Source: an uncultured Arachnia sp. (lineage in GTDB: Bacteria; Actinomycetota; Actinomycetes; Propionibacteriales; Propionibacteriaceae). From it: 64,000 nucleotides of DNA. Position numbers and translations under genes: made by a program. Positions within the stretch are counted from its first letter, which is position 1; every line of letters starts with the position of its first letter. The stretch is taken from assembly GCA_947499145.1 (NCBI GenBank), contig CANMNB010000007.1, positions 1 through 64,000 on the forward strand, in the 5' to 3' direction. Under the pieces are notes generated by a model that had not been told where the DNA came from, searched no databases, and saw nothing but the letters and a program-made list of their open reading frames with translations. This document shows positions 34,280 to 41,422 of this stretch, piece by piece.

Positions 34280-34292
34280 CACAAACTAAGGG

Positions 34293-34321
34293 TTGACGCC
34301 CTGACGTGAGGCTTCTAGGGT
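34293..34321 (+). promoter_or_regulatory. promoter of the rhamnogalacturonan-degrading enzyme gene
   Basis: TTGACG (34293-34298), a 17-base spacer and TAGGGT (34316-34321) form a near-consensus sigma-70 promoter 14 bases after the dinG stop. Transcription would start at about 34328, inside the operator described next. Confidence 0.7.
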
Positions 34322-34326
34322 CAGTC

Positions 34327-34342
34327 GGGATAGCGCTTTCCC
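34327..34342 (+). promoter_or_regulatory. LacI/GalR-type operator over the transcription start
   Basis: A 16-base near-perfect palindrome, GGGATAGC-GCTTTCCC, with one mismatched pair and the central AGCGCT seen in many LacI-family operators. It begins five bases after the -10 hexamer and would cover +1, a repression position. No LacI-type gene is in the window, so the regulator must lie elsewhere. Confidence 0.6.
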
Positions 34343-34404
34343 AAGGATGTGGAAATCCAAGCGCCATCGCTACCGAATCCTTCCAACGATGGGAGCACCA
34401 CGTG

Positions 34405-37400
34405 ATGGTCACACCCCCCAGCCGACCAAGGAGTCGGGCGTCAGCCCTCACCCTGGCCGCCGCCCTTGCGATCGGCGGGCTGGCCGCCCCCGCGCCCGCC
34501 ACGGCGGACGACGGCCTGCCTCGCAGTTTCGACTTCGGCACTCCGTCGAGCCCCGTCGCCGACGGCATGACCCAGGTCACCGAGCAGACCACCTACTCCA
34601 CCGAACTCGGCTACGGCATCGTGGATCCCACCGGAGCGATCAGCCGCGACCGCGGCGAGTCCGTGGGCGACCTGATGCAGCGCGACTTCGTCGCCCGGTT
34701 CGACAACCCCTGGCAGTTCGTCGTCGACGTCCCGACCGGCCACTACGACGTCACGTTCGTGATCGCGGAGACGAGCGGGGCCCGTGCCACCTCGCAGGTG
34801 GCCGTGGAGGGCATCGACGGAGGGAGGCACTCCGTCACCGGCGACGTGCTCACGCAGACCGTCAGCGGGGTCGAGGTGACCGACGGCCAGTTGACCGTCG
34901 ACATCTCCGGCACCACCGGACACCTCAATGGCCTCACCATCACCCAGGGGCAGGCTCCCGAACCGGAGCCAGATCCCGATCCGGAGCCGGACCCGGAACC
35001 CGAGCCGGATCCGGACATCCCCCCCGGTGACCCGATCGACATCTCACCCGAGCAGCCCCTGCGCCTGGACTTCGGCACCGGAGCCGTCGCCGATGGCTAC
35101 ACCCAGGTGACCAGCCAGAGCGGCTACACCCCCGAGGCGGGCTATGGGTTCGCGGCTGCGTCCCTCACCGACGTCGCCCACGACTCCGATGACGCCCTGC
35201 GGGGAGACGCCGTCGCCATCGCGAGCGGGACGTTCGTGGTGAACCTTCCGAACCGGGACTTCCGCATCGCCCTCGTCGCGGGCGACGAGACACAGGCGAG
35301 CGAGATCGGCATCGCGGCCGAGAGCCAGCAGAAGGTCCAGCTCACGTCCAAGCCGACGGGGGAGTTCCTCGAGATGGGCTTCGACATCGCCCTCGTCGAC
35401 GGCCAACTTACGCTGGAGTTCAGCGGCTCGGCTGCACACCTCAACGCGCTCGTCATCACACCCCTGGCCGAGCGCCAAGCGGCTGACCAGCCGACGCTCT
35501 TCCTCACCGGTGACTCCACCGTCCAGACCTATGACCCCTACTGGGTTCCGCAGGCTGGCTGGGGCCAGATGCTGCCCCGGTACTTCCCCGAGGGCGTTGA
35601 CATCGAGAACCACTCGATCGGCGGCCGCTCGTCGAAGACCTTCATCACAGAATCCCGCCTCGACGAGGTGCTCCGCCAGATCCGGCCGGGCGACTACCTC
35701 TTCGCGCAGTTCGGGCACAACGACGCGACGATCTCGCGCCCCGAGCGCTACGCCTCCCCGGAGGACTACAAGGAATACCTCCGGACGTTCGTGGAGGGCT
35801 CCCGCCAGCGCGGCGCCACCCCCATCCTGGTGACCCCGGTTTCCCGGATGGACTACAGCGCCGAGTTCCAGAAGTTCAACGTGAGCTTCCCCGAGTACGT
35901 GGCGGCGATGCAGGAGCTGGCCGCCGAACTGGACGTCCTCGTCGTGGACCTGTCGGCCTCCAGCCGCGCCTACCTCGATGAGATCGGCTACGAAGCCGCC
36001 CACTCCGTCTTCCTCCACGCCCCCGCCGGGGTCTACCCGAACCGTCCCGACGGGGTGCAGGACAACACCCACTTTCAGGAGTACGGGGCCATCCAGATGG
36101 CCCGCCTGGTCGCGGAGGATGTCGCGGACCTGGGCCTGGACATCTCCGAGCTCGTGGTGGTCGCCACCCCGGACGCCGTTCCCGGGACACCGACCGGGCT
36201 GGTCGCCGGAACCGTGACCAACGCCAGCGTCGTGCTGGAGTGGGACGCCGTCGACGGAGCGGACATCTACCGCGTGTACCGAGCCGACGGTGACTCCGGG
36301 GATTTCGTCCTGGCGGGCACCTCGACGATCCCGTACGCACAGATCGGCGGGCTCGCCGAGGGGCAGAGCTACCGTTTCGCCGTCTCCGCGGTGAACGCCA
36401 AGGGTGAGGGAACCCGGGGCGAACCGATCCAGGTCACGACGCGCGAGGCCTCCCTCCGCTACGACTTCGGCCCGACAGGCGCGCCGGTGGAGGAGGGCTT
36501 CACGGAGGTCACCCGCGCCGACGTGTACACCGAGGAAGCGGGATACGGCATCGCGGATCCCACCGGGATGATCGACCGCGACCGCGGCGACGCAGCCGGC
36601 AACCTCATGCAGCGCGACTTCGTCGCCTACTTCGGCAACGTCTACGAGTTCAAGTCGGACGTCCCGAACGGCACCTACGCTGCCAAGATCACGGTCGGCG
36701 ACCTGCTCGGCACCGTGCGATCCAACTTCCAGGTGGAAGGGGTCGACGTGGGCGGCATGTCCATCAGCCGCAACCACACCTCGAAGGTCTTCGACGACAT
36801 CGTCGTGACCGACGGCCAGTTCAACCTGCAGGTGAGCGGCGCCACCGGCCACCTCAACGGGCTGGAGCTCACCTCGGTGCTGCTCGCACCGGTGGACGTC
36901 GTCCTCGACGACCTGGCGTTCGAGGGAGCCACCGCGCAGGCCTCACTGTCGTGGGGCGCGTCCCCGGACGCGGCCTCCTACCGGGTGTACCGCAACTCGG
37001 GCACCGGGCCGCAGCTGCTCGGTTCCACCGAGACGCTGGCCTTCGTCGACGACGGGGCACGCACAGGCATGACCTACGAGTACACGGTCACCGCGGTCAC
37101 CGCTGCCGGGACCGAGTCGGTCGCGTCCCAGCCGCTGGAGGTGACCATGGTCGATCCGGACGTGGAGGTGACCGACGCCCCGATCGGGCTCGAGGTCACG
37201 GACACCCAGAAGAACTCCGTGTCGCTGGCGTGGCAGCCGGTCGACGGCGCCCTGTTCTACACCGTCTACCGGTGGGACGCCCAACACCCGGAGCCGCAGG
37301 TCATCGGCTACAGCGACGAGGCCCAGTACACCAACGGCGACGTCCTGACGACGATCTCGTACTCCTACCGCGTGACGGCGACGAACGCCGGCGGCGAGTC

Positions 37401-39351
37401 GGAGCCGTCGGAGACTGTCGTCTCGGAAGCCGTCACCACACTGTCACGGCAGGCCGAACGGCTGGACCGGTCACCCGTCGCGGTGCAGGTCGAGGGCGGC
37501 GTCTACGTCGGCTGGCGCATGCTGGGAGACGACCCCGATTCCATCAAGTTCCACGTCTTCCGCGACGGCAAGCGCGTCACGGAGGAGGCGATCGAGGGGG
37601 CGACGAACTTCCTGGACGCCGATGGGTCGAGTGAATCCGAATACCGCATCGCGCGTCTGGGTAAGGGCGGACAGTTCTGGGCCACCGACACCTTCGGTGT
37701 CTGGTCCGACAACCACCTGGACATCCCCTTGGTCAAGCCGGCCGACGGAGTCACCAAGGACGGCCAGCCGTACACCTACCACGCCAACGACGCGAGCGTC
37801 GGGGACGTGGACGGCGACGGCCAGTACGAGGTGGTGGTGATGTGGAACCCGTCGAACGCCCGGGACAACTCACAGTCGGGCTACACGGGCAACGTCTACC
37901 TCGACGCTTACGAGACGGACGGCACCCAGCTGTGGCGCATCGACCTCGGGCGCAACATCCGGGCCGGCGCGCACTACAGCATGCCGATGCTCTACGACCT
38001 CGATGGCGACTCGCGCGCCGAACTGGTGGTCAAGACCGCTGACGGGACGATCGACGGCACCGGCGTGGTGATCGGCGATCCCGACGCGGACTGGCGCAAC
38101 AGCGGCGGCTACGTGTTGTCGGGCCCGGAGTTCCTGACCGTCTTCGACGGCGCCACGGGCGCTGCGGTGGACACCATCGACTACACGCCCCCGCGTGGGG
38201 ACGTTGGTTCTTGGGGCGACGGCTACGGAAACCGGGTCGACCGGTTCCTCGCCGGCGTGGCCTACCTCGACGGGGAGAAGCCGTCCGTGGTCTTCACCCG
38301 CGGCTACTACACCCGCTCGGTCCTGGCCGCCTACGACTTCGACGGCTCGGAACTGACTGAGCGGTGGGTGTTCGATACCGCCACGCCGGGACTCTCGGAC
38401 TGGGCCGGGCAGGGCAACCACAACCTGTCGGTCGCCGACGTCGACCGCGACGGCAAGGACGAGATCGTCTTCGGGTCCATGACCATCGACGACGACGGCA
38501 CCGGTCTCTACAACACGGGCCTCGGCCACGGAGACGCGATGCACCTCACCGACCACATCCCCGACCGGGACGGTCTCGAGGTGTTCGCAGTGCACGAGTC
38601 GATGGGGGACTCCGGCAACCGTGCGGCCACGATGCGTGACGCCGCCACGGGGGAGATCATCTGGGCCTCCAGCGGTGACCGGGACACCGGCCGCGGAGCG
38701 GCGGCGGACATCGATCCCCGCCACGCCGGCAACGAGGCGTGGCACATCGGTGGCACGTACGCATGGGACTCCAAGGAGGGCCACCTGTTCACCGCCCACG
38801 GCGACCTGATCGGGACCTCCATCCCGGCAGCCAACTTCGTCACCTGGTGGGACGGCGACCTCCTCCGCGAGGTCACCGATCACCGCTACGACGCGGAGCG
38901 CGGCTCCGGGGCGCCGGTGGTCTTCAAGTGGGACTGGGAGGCAGGCGAGCAGGTTCCGGTCTTCGAGCCCGACGGTGTGCGCACCAACAACAGCACCAAG
39001 GGCACGCCGGCACTGCAGGCAGACCTCTTCGGCGATTGGCGTGAGGAGCTCGTCTTCCGCACGGACGACTCCTCGGCGCTCCGGGTGTTCACCACCACGG
39101 ACATCACGGAGTACCGCCTCCGGACGCTGATGCACGACCCGGTCTACCGGTTGGGCGTGGCATGGCAGAACGTCTCCTACAACCAGCCCCCGCACACCAG
39201 CTTCTTCCTGGGCGAGGGGATGACGGAGCCGGCCGCGCCGCACCTGGTCTTCACGTCCGAGGCGCCCGATCCGGAGCCCGCGCGTCCCAGGACCGGGCCG
39301 CCGGCGGCCAAGTGCGAGCTGAACCCGGAGATCCCCGCCTGTCGGGGCTGA
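34405..39351 (+). CDS. secreted multidomain rhamnogalacturonan acetylesterase/lyase (CE12-like plus PL11-like)
   Basis: A 1648-residue secreted enzyme. Order: Sec signal peptide (1-35); carbohydrate-binding/malectin-like module 1 (about 38-182); Glu-Pro-Asp linker (183-212); divergent module 2 (about 219-358); an SGNH rhamnogalacturonan acetylesterase like CE12 (363-575) with GDS (Ser371), GHND (Asn439) and DNTHF (Asp553, His556); Fn3 (589-682); module 3, very like module 1 (683-827); two Fn3 (828-1014); and a PL11-like rhamnogalacturonan lyase (1015-1622) with Ca-binding DxDGDG loops, GNVYLDAYETDGTQLWRIDL and GHGDAMHLTDH. It would deacetylate and cleave RG-I pectin outside the cell. No LPXTG signal or surface-layer domain ends it. 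GTG 34402 is an alternative start; GGGAG lies at 34391-34395. Confidence 0.9.
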   Translation: MVTPPSRPRSRASALTLAAALAIGGLAAPAPATADDGLPRSFDFGTPSSPVADGMTQVTEQTTYSTELGYGIVDPTGAISRDRGESVGDLMQRDFVARFDNPWQFVVDVPTGHYDVTFVIAETSGARATSQVAVEGIDGGRHSVTGDVLTQTVSGVEVTDGQLTVDISGTTGHLNGLTITQGQAPEPEPDPDPEPDPEPEPDPDIPPGDPIDISPEQPLRLDFGTGAVADGYTQVTSQSGYTPEAGYGFAAASLTDVAHDSDDALRGDAVAIASGTFVVNLPNRDFRIALVAGDETQASEIGIAAESQQKVQLTSKPTGEFLEMGFDIALVDGQLTLEFSGSAAHLNALVITPLAERQAADQPTLFLTGDSTVQTYDPYWVPQAGWGQMLPRYFPEGVDIENHSIGGRSSKTFITESRLDEVLRQIRPGDYLFAQFGHNDATISRPERYASPEDYKEYLRTFVEGSRQRGATPILVTPVSRMDYSAEFQKFNVSFPEYVAAMQELAAELDVLVVDLSASSRAYLDEIGYEAAHSVFLHAPAGVYPNRPDGVQDNTHFQEYGAIQMARLVAEDVADLGLDISELVVVATPDAVPGTPTGLVAGTVTNASVVLEWDAVDGADIYRVYRADGDSGDFVLAGTSTIPYAQIGGLAEGQSYRFAVSAVNAKGEGTRGEPIQVTTREASLRYDFGPTGAPVEEGFTEVTRADVYTEEAGYGIADPTGMIDRDRGDAAGNLMQRDFVAYFGNVYEFKSDVPNGTYAAKITVGDLLGTVRSNFQVEGVDVGGMSISRNHTSKVFDDIVVTDGQFNLQVSGATGHLNGLELTSVLLAPVDVVLDDLAFEGATAQASLSWGASPDAASYRVYRNSGTGPQLLGSTETLAFVDDGARTGMTYEYTVTAVTAAGTESVASQPLEVTMVDPDVEVTDAPIGLEVTDTQKNSVSLAWQPVDGALFYTVYRWDAQHPEPQVIGYSDEAQYTNGDVLTTISYSYRVTATNAGGESEPSETVVSEAVTTLSRQAERLDRSPVAVQVEGGVYVGWRMLGDDPDSIKFHVFRDGKRVTEEAIEGATNFLDADGSSESEYRIARLGKGGQFWATDTFGVWSDNHLDIPLVKPADGVTKDGQPYTYHANDASVGDVDGDGQYEVVVMWNPSNARDNSQSGYTGNVYLDAYETDGTQLWRIDLGRNIRAGAHYSMPMLYDLDGDSRAELVVKTADGTIDGTGVVIGDPDADWRNSGGYVLSGPEFLTVFDGATGAAVDTIDYTPPRGDVGSWGDGYGNRVDRFLAGVAYLDGEKPSVVFTRGYYTRSVLAAYDFDGSELTERWVFDTATPGLSDWAGQGNHNLSVADVDRDGKDEIVFGSMTIDDDGTGLYNTGLGHGDAMHLTDHIPDRDGLEVFAVHESMGDSGNRAATMRDAATGEIIWASSGDRDTGRGAAADIDPRHAGNEAWHIGGTYAWDSKEGHLFTAHGDLIGTSIPAANFVTWWDGDLLREVTDHRYDAERGSGAPVVFKWDWEAGEQVPVFEPDGVRTNNSTKGTPALQADLFGDWREELVFRTDDSSALRVFTTTDITEYRLRTLMHDPVYRLGVAWQNVSYNQPPHTSFFLGEGMTEPAAPHLVFTSEAPDPEPARPRTGPPAAKCELNPEIPACRG

Positions 39352-39367
39352 TCGGAGCAGGCTGAAA

Positions 39368-39401
39368 AAGAGGGGTGCCCGGAACGCCGGGCACCCCTCT
39401 T
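39368..39401. terminator. bidirectional intrinsic terminator between the RG-lyase gene and lexA
   Basis: A hairpin with a stem of about 15 pairs and the four-base loop AACG: AAGAGGGGTGCCCGG pairs with CCGGGCACCCCTCTT. On the minus strand it is followed by TTTC, giving a U-tract for lexA. On the plus strand the tail is TCTCGC, weaker but usable for the large enzyme gene. Confidence 0.9.
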
Positions 39402-39410
39402 CTCGCAGCC

Positions 39411-40187
39411 TCAGACGCGGCGCATCACCGCCACCACCTTGCCCATGATTCTGGCGTGGGTGCCGTCGATGGGGGAGTATGACTCGTTGTGCGGAAGCAG
39501 CCACACCTGGCCGCCGTCCCGCTTGAACGTCTTGACCGTCGCCTCGTCCTCGAGGAGCGCGGCGACGATGTCGCCGTTGTTCGCGTCGCTCTGCTGTCGC
39601 ACGACGACGAAGTCGCCGTCGCAGATGGCGGCGTCCACCATCGAGTCGCCACGGACCTCCAGCATGAACAGCTGGCCCTCACCGACGAGCTGCTTGGGCA
39701 GCGCCATCACGTCCTCCACCTGCTCCTCGGCGAGGATGGGGCCACCGGCAGCGATGCGTCCGAGCAGCGGGGTGCGTACGACGCTCGGCTGCTCGTCGTA
39801 GGACTGTGCGGAGTCCACCGCGTCCCCGACCACCTCATCGACCGGCGCGGGGGTCTCCACCTGCGGGAGTGTCACGACCAGCGCGCGCGGGCGGTTCGGG
39901 TCCCGTCGCAGGAAGCCGCGTTCCTGGAGCACCTTCAACTGGTAGGAGACGCTGGACGTGGAGGCCAGTCCGGTGCGCTGCGCCAGCTCACGCACCGACG
40001 GGGGATAGCCCACGGTCTCCACAGCATCACGGATGACATGGAGGATCAGCCACTGGCGCGGCGTGAGCCCGTGCTCGTCCGCCGGCCCGTCGGGGAGGGT
40101 GGCGATACGGGCTACGTCCTCGGCCGCCTGGGCGGCGGGAGGGCGTCCTGCTCGGGAACGGTTGGGCGTCGTGGGCTCCTTCGGCAT
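39411..40187 (-). CDS. lexA: LexA repressor
   Basis: A 258-residue SOS repressor. The winged-helix domain is [47 protein letters not shown] (about 41-88). The self-cleavage site is Ala147-Gly148 in GRIAAGGPI, with catalytic Ser182 in RGDSMVDA and Lys219 in ATVKTF. An N-terminal extension of about 35 residues and an acidic linker are usual in actinobacteria. TAGGGT on the minus strand (40195-40200) lies seven bases before the ATG, suggesting a leaderless message, and the SOS box at 40211-40226 overlaps the -35 region, giving autorepression. Confidence 0.97.
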   Translation of the reverse strand: MPKEPTTPNRSRAGRPPAAQAAEDVARIATLPDGPADEHGLTPRQWLILHVIRDAVETVGYPPSVRELAQRTGLASTSSVSYQLKVLQERGFLRRDPNRPRALVVTLPQVETPAPVDEVVGDAVDSAQSYDEQPSVVRTPLLGRIAAGGPILAEEQVEDVMALPKQLVGEGQLFMLEVRGDSMVDAAICDGDFVVVRQQSDANNGDIVAALLEDEATVKTFKRDGGQVWLLPHNESYSPIDGTHARIMGKVVAVMRRV

Positions 40188-40210
40188 GGCACAAACCCTA
40201 TCCCACGGAT

Positions 40211-40226
40211 TGGAACATGTGTTCGA
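40211..40226 (-). promoter_or_regulatory. LexA (SOS) box of lexA
   Basis: On the minus strand the sequence reads TCGAAC-acat-GTTCCA, matching 11 of 12 positions of TCGAAC-N4-GTTCGA. It lies 24 bases upstream of the lexA ATG, over the probable -35. Confidence 0.88.
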
Positions 40227-40299
40227 CTGGCTCTCGCGTGTCGCTGCAGTCCAATCTGTCTGACCTACCTGGTGAAGTGGGGATCGGCAACACGCGGAG

Positions 40300-40315
40300 T
40301 CGAACAGGTGTTTGA
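40300..40315 (+). promoter_or_regulatory. LexA (SOS) box upstream of the small membrane protein gene
   Basis: TCGAAC-aggt-GTTTGA, 11 of 12 positions conserved. It overlaps the -35 TTGATT (40312-40317) of the plus-strand promoter whose -10 is TAGCCT (40335-40340), so LexA here would exclude polymerase. Confidence 0.82.
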
Positions 40316-40340
40316 TTCGAACCCCTCCGTGCGTTAGCCT
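40312..40340 (+). promoter_or_regulatory. promoter of the SOS-controlled small membrane protein gene
   Basis: TTGATT (40312-40317) and TAGCCT (40335-40340) are 17 bases apart. The -10 and following bases, TAGCCTGAATC, are identical to those at the recA promoter (22610-22620). The promoter is bracketed by two SOS boxes. Confidence 0.75.
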
Positions 40341-40343
40341 GAA

Positions 40344-40359
40344 TCGAACACATGTTCGG
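40344..40359 (+). promoter_or_regulatory. LexA (SOS) box over the start of the small gene's transcript
   Basis: TCGAAC-acat-GTTCGG, 11 of 12 positions conserved, beginning four bases after the -10 TAGCCT and therefore covering the transcription start. Confidence 0.88.
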
Positions 40360-40396
40360 GTGTCACGGATGGTGGCCCCGCGAGGAAGGGATTCAG

Positions 40397-40687
40397 ATGA
40401 GCACCATGGTTCTCACGCCCCAGGCGGCTCCGCACGTTCGTCGTCCGGCGAACACGCGCCCTGGCCGTACCAGTGTCCACGCGGTCCGCGGCCGCGTCGC
40501 GTCCTGCGTCGTCCAGCGGCCAGCGCAGGTCGGTTGGATGCTTCGCCTCAAGGTTGCGGCCATCGCCACGCTGGGCGTCGTGGGCATGGGAGTGTCAGTG
40601 GCTGAGTTCGCCTCATGGTCCGAGGTGGACCCCGCGGTGGAAGTCGTCCACGGGGACCCCGCGTGGGCCCATGTCAGCGGTCGCTGA
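40397..40687 (+). CDS. SOS-controlled small membrane protein, candidate cell-division inhibitor
   Basis: A 96-residue protein with a GAGGAAGGG ribosome site before ATG 40397. The first 48 residues are basic and cytosolic; one membrane helix spans about 51-69 ([20 protein letters not shown]). A short acidic tail with HGDPAW is outside. No LysM domain is present. It lies divergent from lexA and upstream of nrdR, exactly where mycobacteria have Rv2719c (ChiZ) and corynebacteria have divS, SOS-induced inhibitors of division. Size, single helix, location and two SOS boxes support the same role; sequence similarity to those proteins is not evident to me. Confidence 0.75.
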   Translation: MSTMVLTPQAAPHVRRPANTRPGRTSVHAVRGRVASCVVQRPAQVGWMLRLKVAAIATLGVVGMGVSVAEFASWSEVDPAVEVVHGDPAWAHVSGR

Positions 40688-40753
40688 CCTCGCGAAAAAA
40701 CCCGACCCGACGACACGCCATCAGTGGTTGACTAGTTCGCAGCCCGGCCATAA

Positions 40754-40769
40754 GGTCTATATCTAGTAG
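40754..40769 (+). promoter_or_regulatory. NrdR box 1
   Basis: The core CTATATCTAG (40757-40766) matches the NrdR core CWATATATWG with one mismatch. It is 32 bases, about three helical turns, upstream of box 2, the spacing typical of paired NrdR boxes. Confidence 0.7.
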
Positions 40770-40785
40770 TTGCAGTGACGTGATT

Positions 40786-40801
40786 CCACAATCTGTTGTA
40801 G
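40786..40801 (+). promoter_or_regulatory. NrdR box 2
   Basis: The core CAATCTGTTG (40789-40798) matches the NrdR core with two mismatches and has the outer C-A and T-G pairs. Together with box 1 it would let NrdR repress its own operon with nrdJ when dATP/ATP is high. Confidence 0.6.
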
Positions 40802-40837
40802 TTTCACCAGCTGCGAGGTGTAGACCAGGAGCCAGCC

Positions 40838-41380
40838 GTGCATTGCCCATTCTGCCGTCACGAGGACACGAAGGTGTCGGATTCTCGTGCCACGGAGGAC
40901 GGCTCGGCCATCCGGCGACGTCGCGTCTGCCCCCAGTGCGAGAGGAAGTTCACCACGGTCGAGCAGATTCAGCTCACCGTGGTGAAGCGCTCGGGGGTCG
41001 TCGAGGCGTTCAACCGGGACAAGGTGGTGCGCGGTGTCAGCAAGGCCTGCCAGGGGCGTCCGGTGACACCGGCGGAACTGGCGGCGCTGGGGCAGCGAGT
41101 CGAGGAGACGTTGCGTTCGAGCGGCCAGGCGGAGATCCCCGCCGAGGACGTCGGAGTGGCCATCCTCGGCCCGCTGCAGGAGCTTGATCCTGTCGCCTAT
41201 CTGCGCTTCGCCAGCGTCTACAAGAACTACGACACCGTCGACGACTTCGCCGCCGAGATCGAGCGGTTGAAGGAGTCCGGCCCCACAGCGCAGGCCGAGC
41301 GTTCCGCCCACCCGCAGCGGAAACGGGCCAAGGGGACTGCCGAGGACGTGTCCTCGTCGCAGGAACCGCTGATCGGCTGA
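40838..41380 (+). CDS. nrdR: transcriptional regulator NrdR
   Basis: A 180-residue repressor of ribonucleotide reductase genes. The zinc ribbon uses Cys3, Cys6, Cys31 and Cys34 (MHCPFC, then [15 protein letters not shown]). An ATP-cone follows with [24 protein letters not shown], ending [17 protein letters not shown]. The last 30 residues are a hydrophilic tail ([16 protein letters not shown]) longer than the common 150-residue form. The GTG start at 40838 has CAGGAG upstream. Two NrdR boxes lie within 85 bases upstream, and nrdJ begins 42 bases after the stop. Confidence 0.96.
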   Translation: MHCPFCRHEDTKVSDSRATEDGSAIRRRRVCPQCERKFTTVEQIQLTVVKRSGVVEAFNRDKVVRGVSKACQGRPVTPAELAALGQRVEETLRSSGQAEIPAEDVGVAILGPLQELDPVAYLRFASVYKNYDTVDDFAAEIERLKESGPTAQAERSAHPQRKRAKGTAEDVSSSQEPLIG

Positions 41381-41422
41381 ACAACCGACATCCGAAGGAC
41401 CACCCACCACAACCGTGAGGAA

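Noticed and set aside
39290-39351. A sortase signal at the end of the RG enzyme (RPRTGPP).
   Set aside because: There is no LPXTG-type motif with a following hydrophobic helix and basic tail; the protein ends 15 or so residues later in a Cys-containing polar stretch.
40311-40326. A T-loop-like GGTTCGAATC on the minus strand, suggesting a tRNA.
   Set aside because: No acceptor, D or anticodon stem can be drawn around it, and it is made of overlapping GTTCGA half-sites belonging to the SOS region.
41381-41422. A cobalamin riboswitch before nrdJ.
   Set aside because: Only 42 bases separate nrdR and nrdJ, too few for the aptamer, and no B12-box-like sequence was seen upstream of nrdR.
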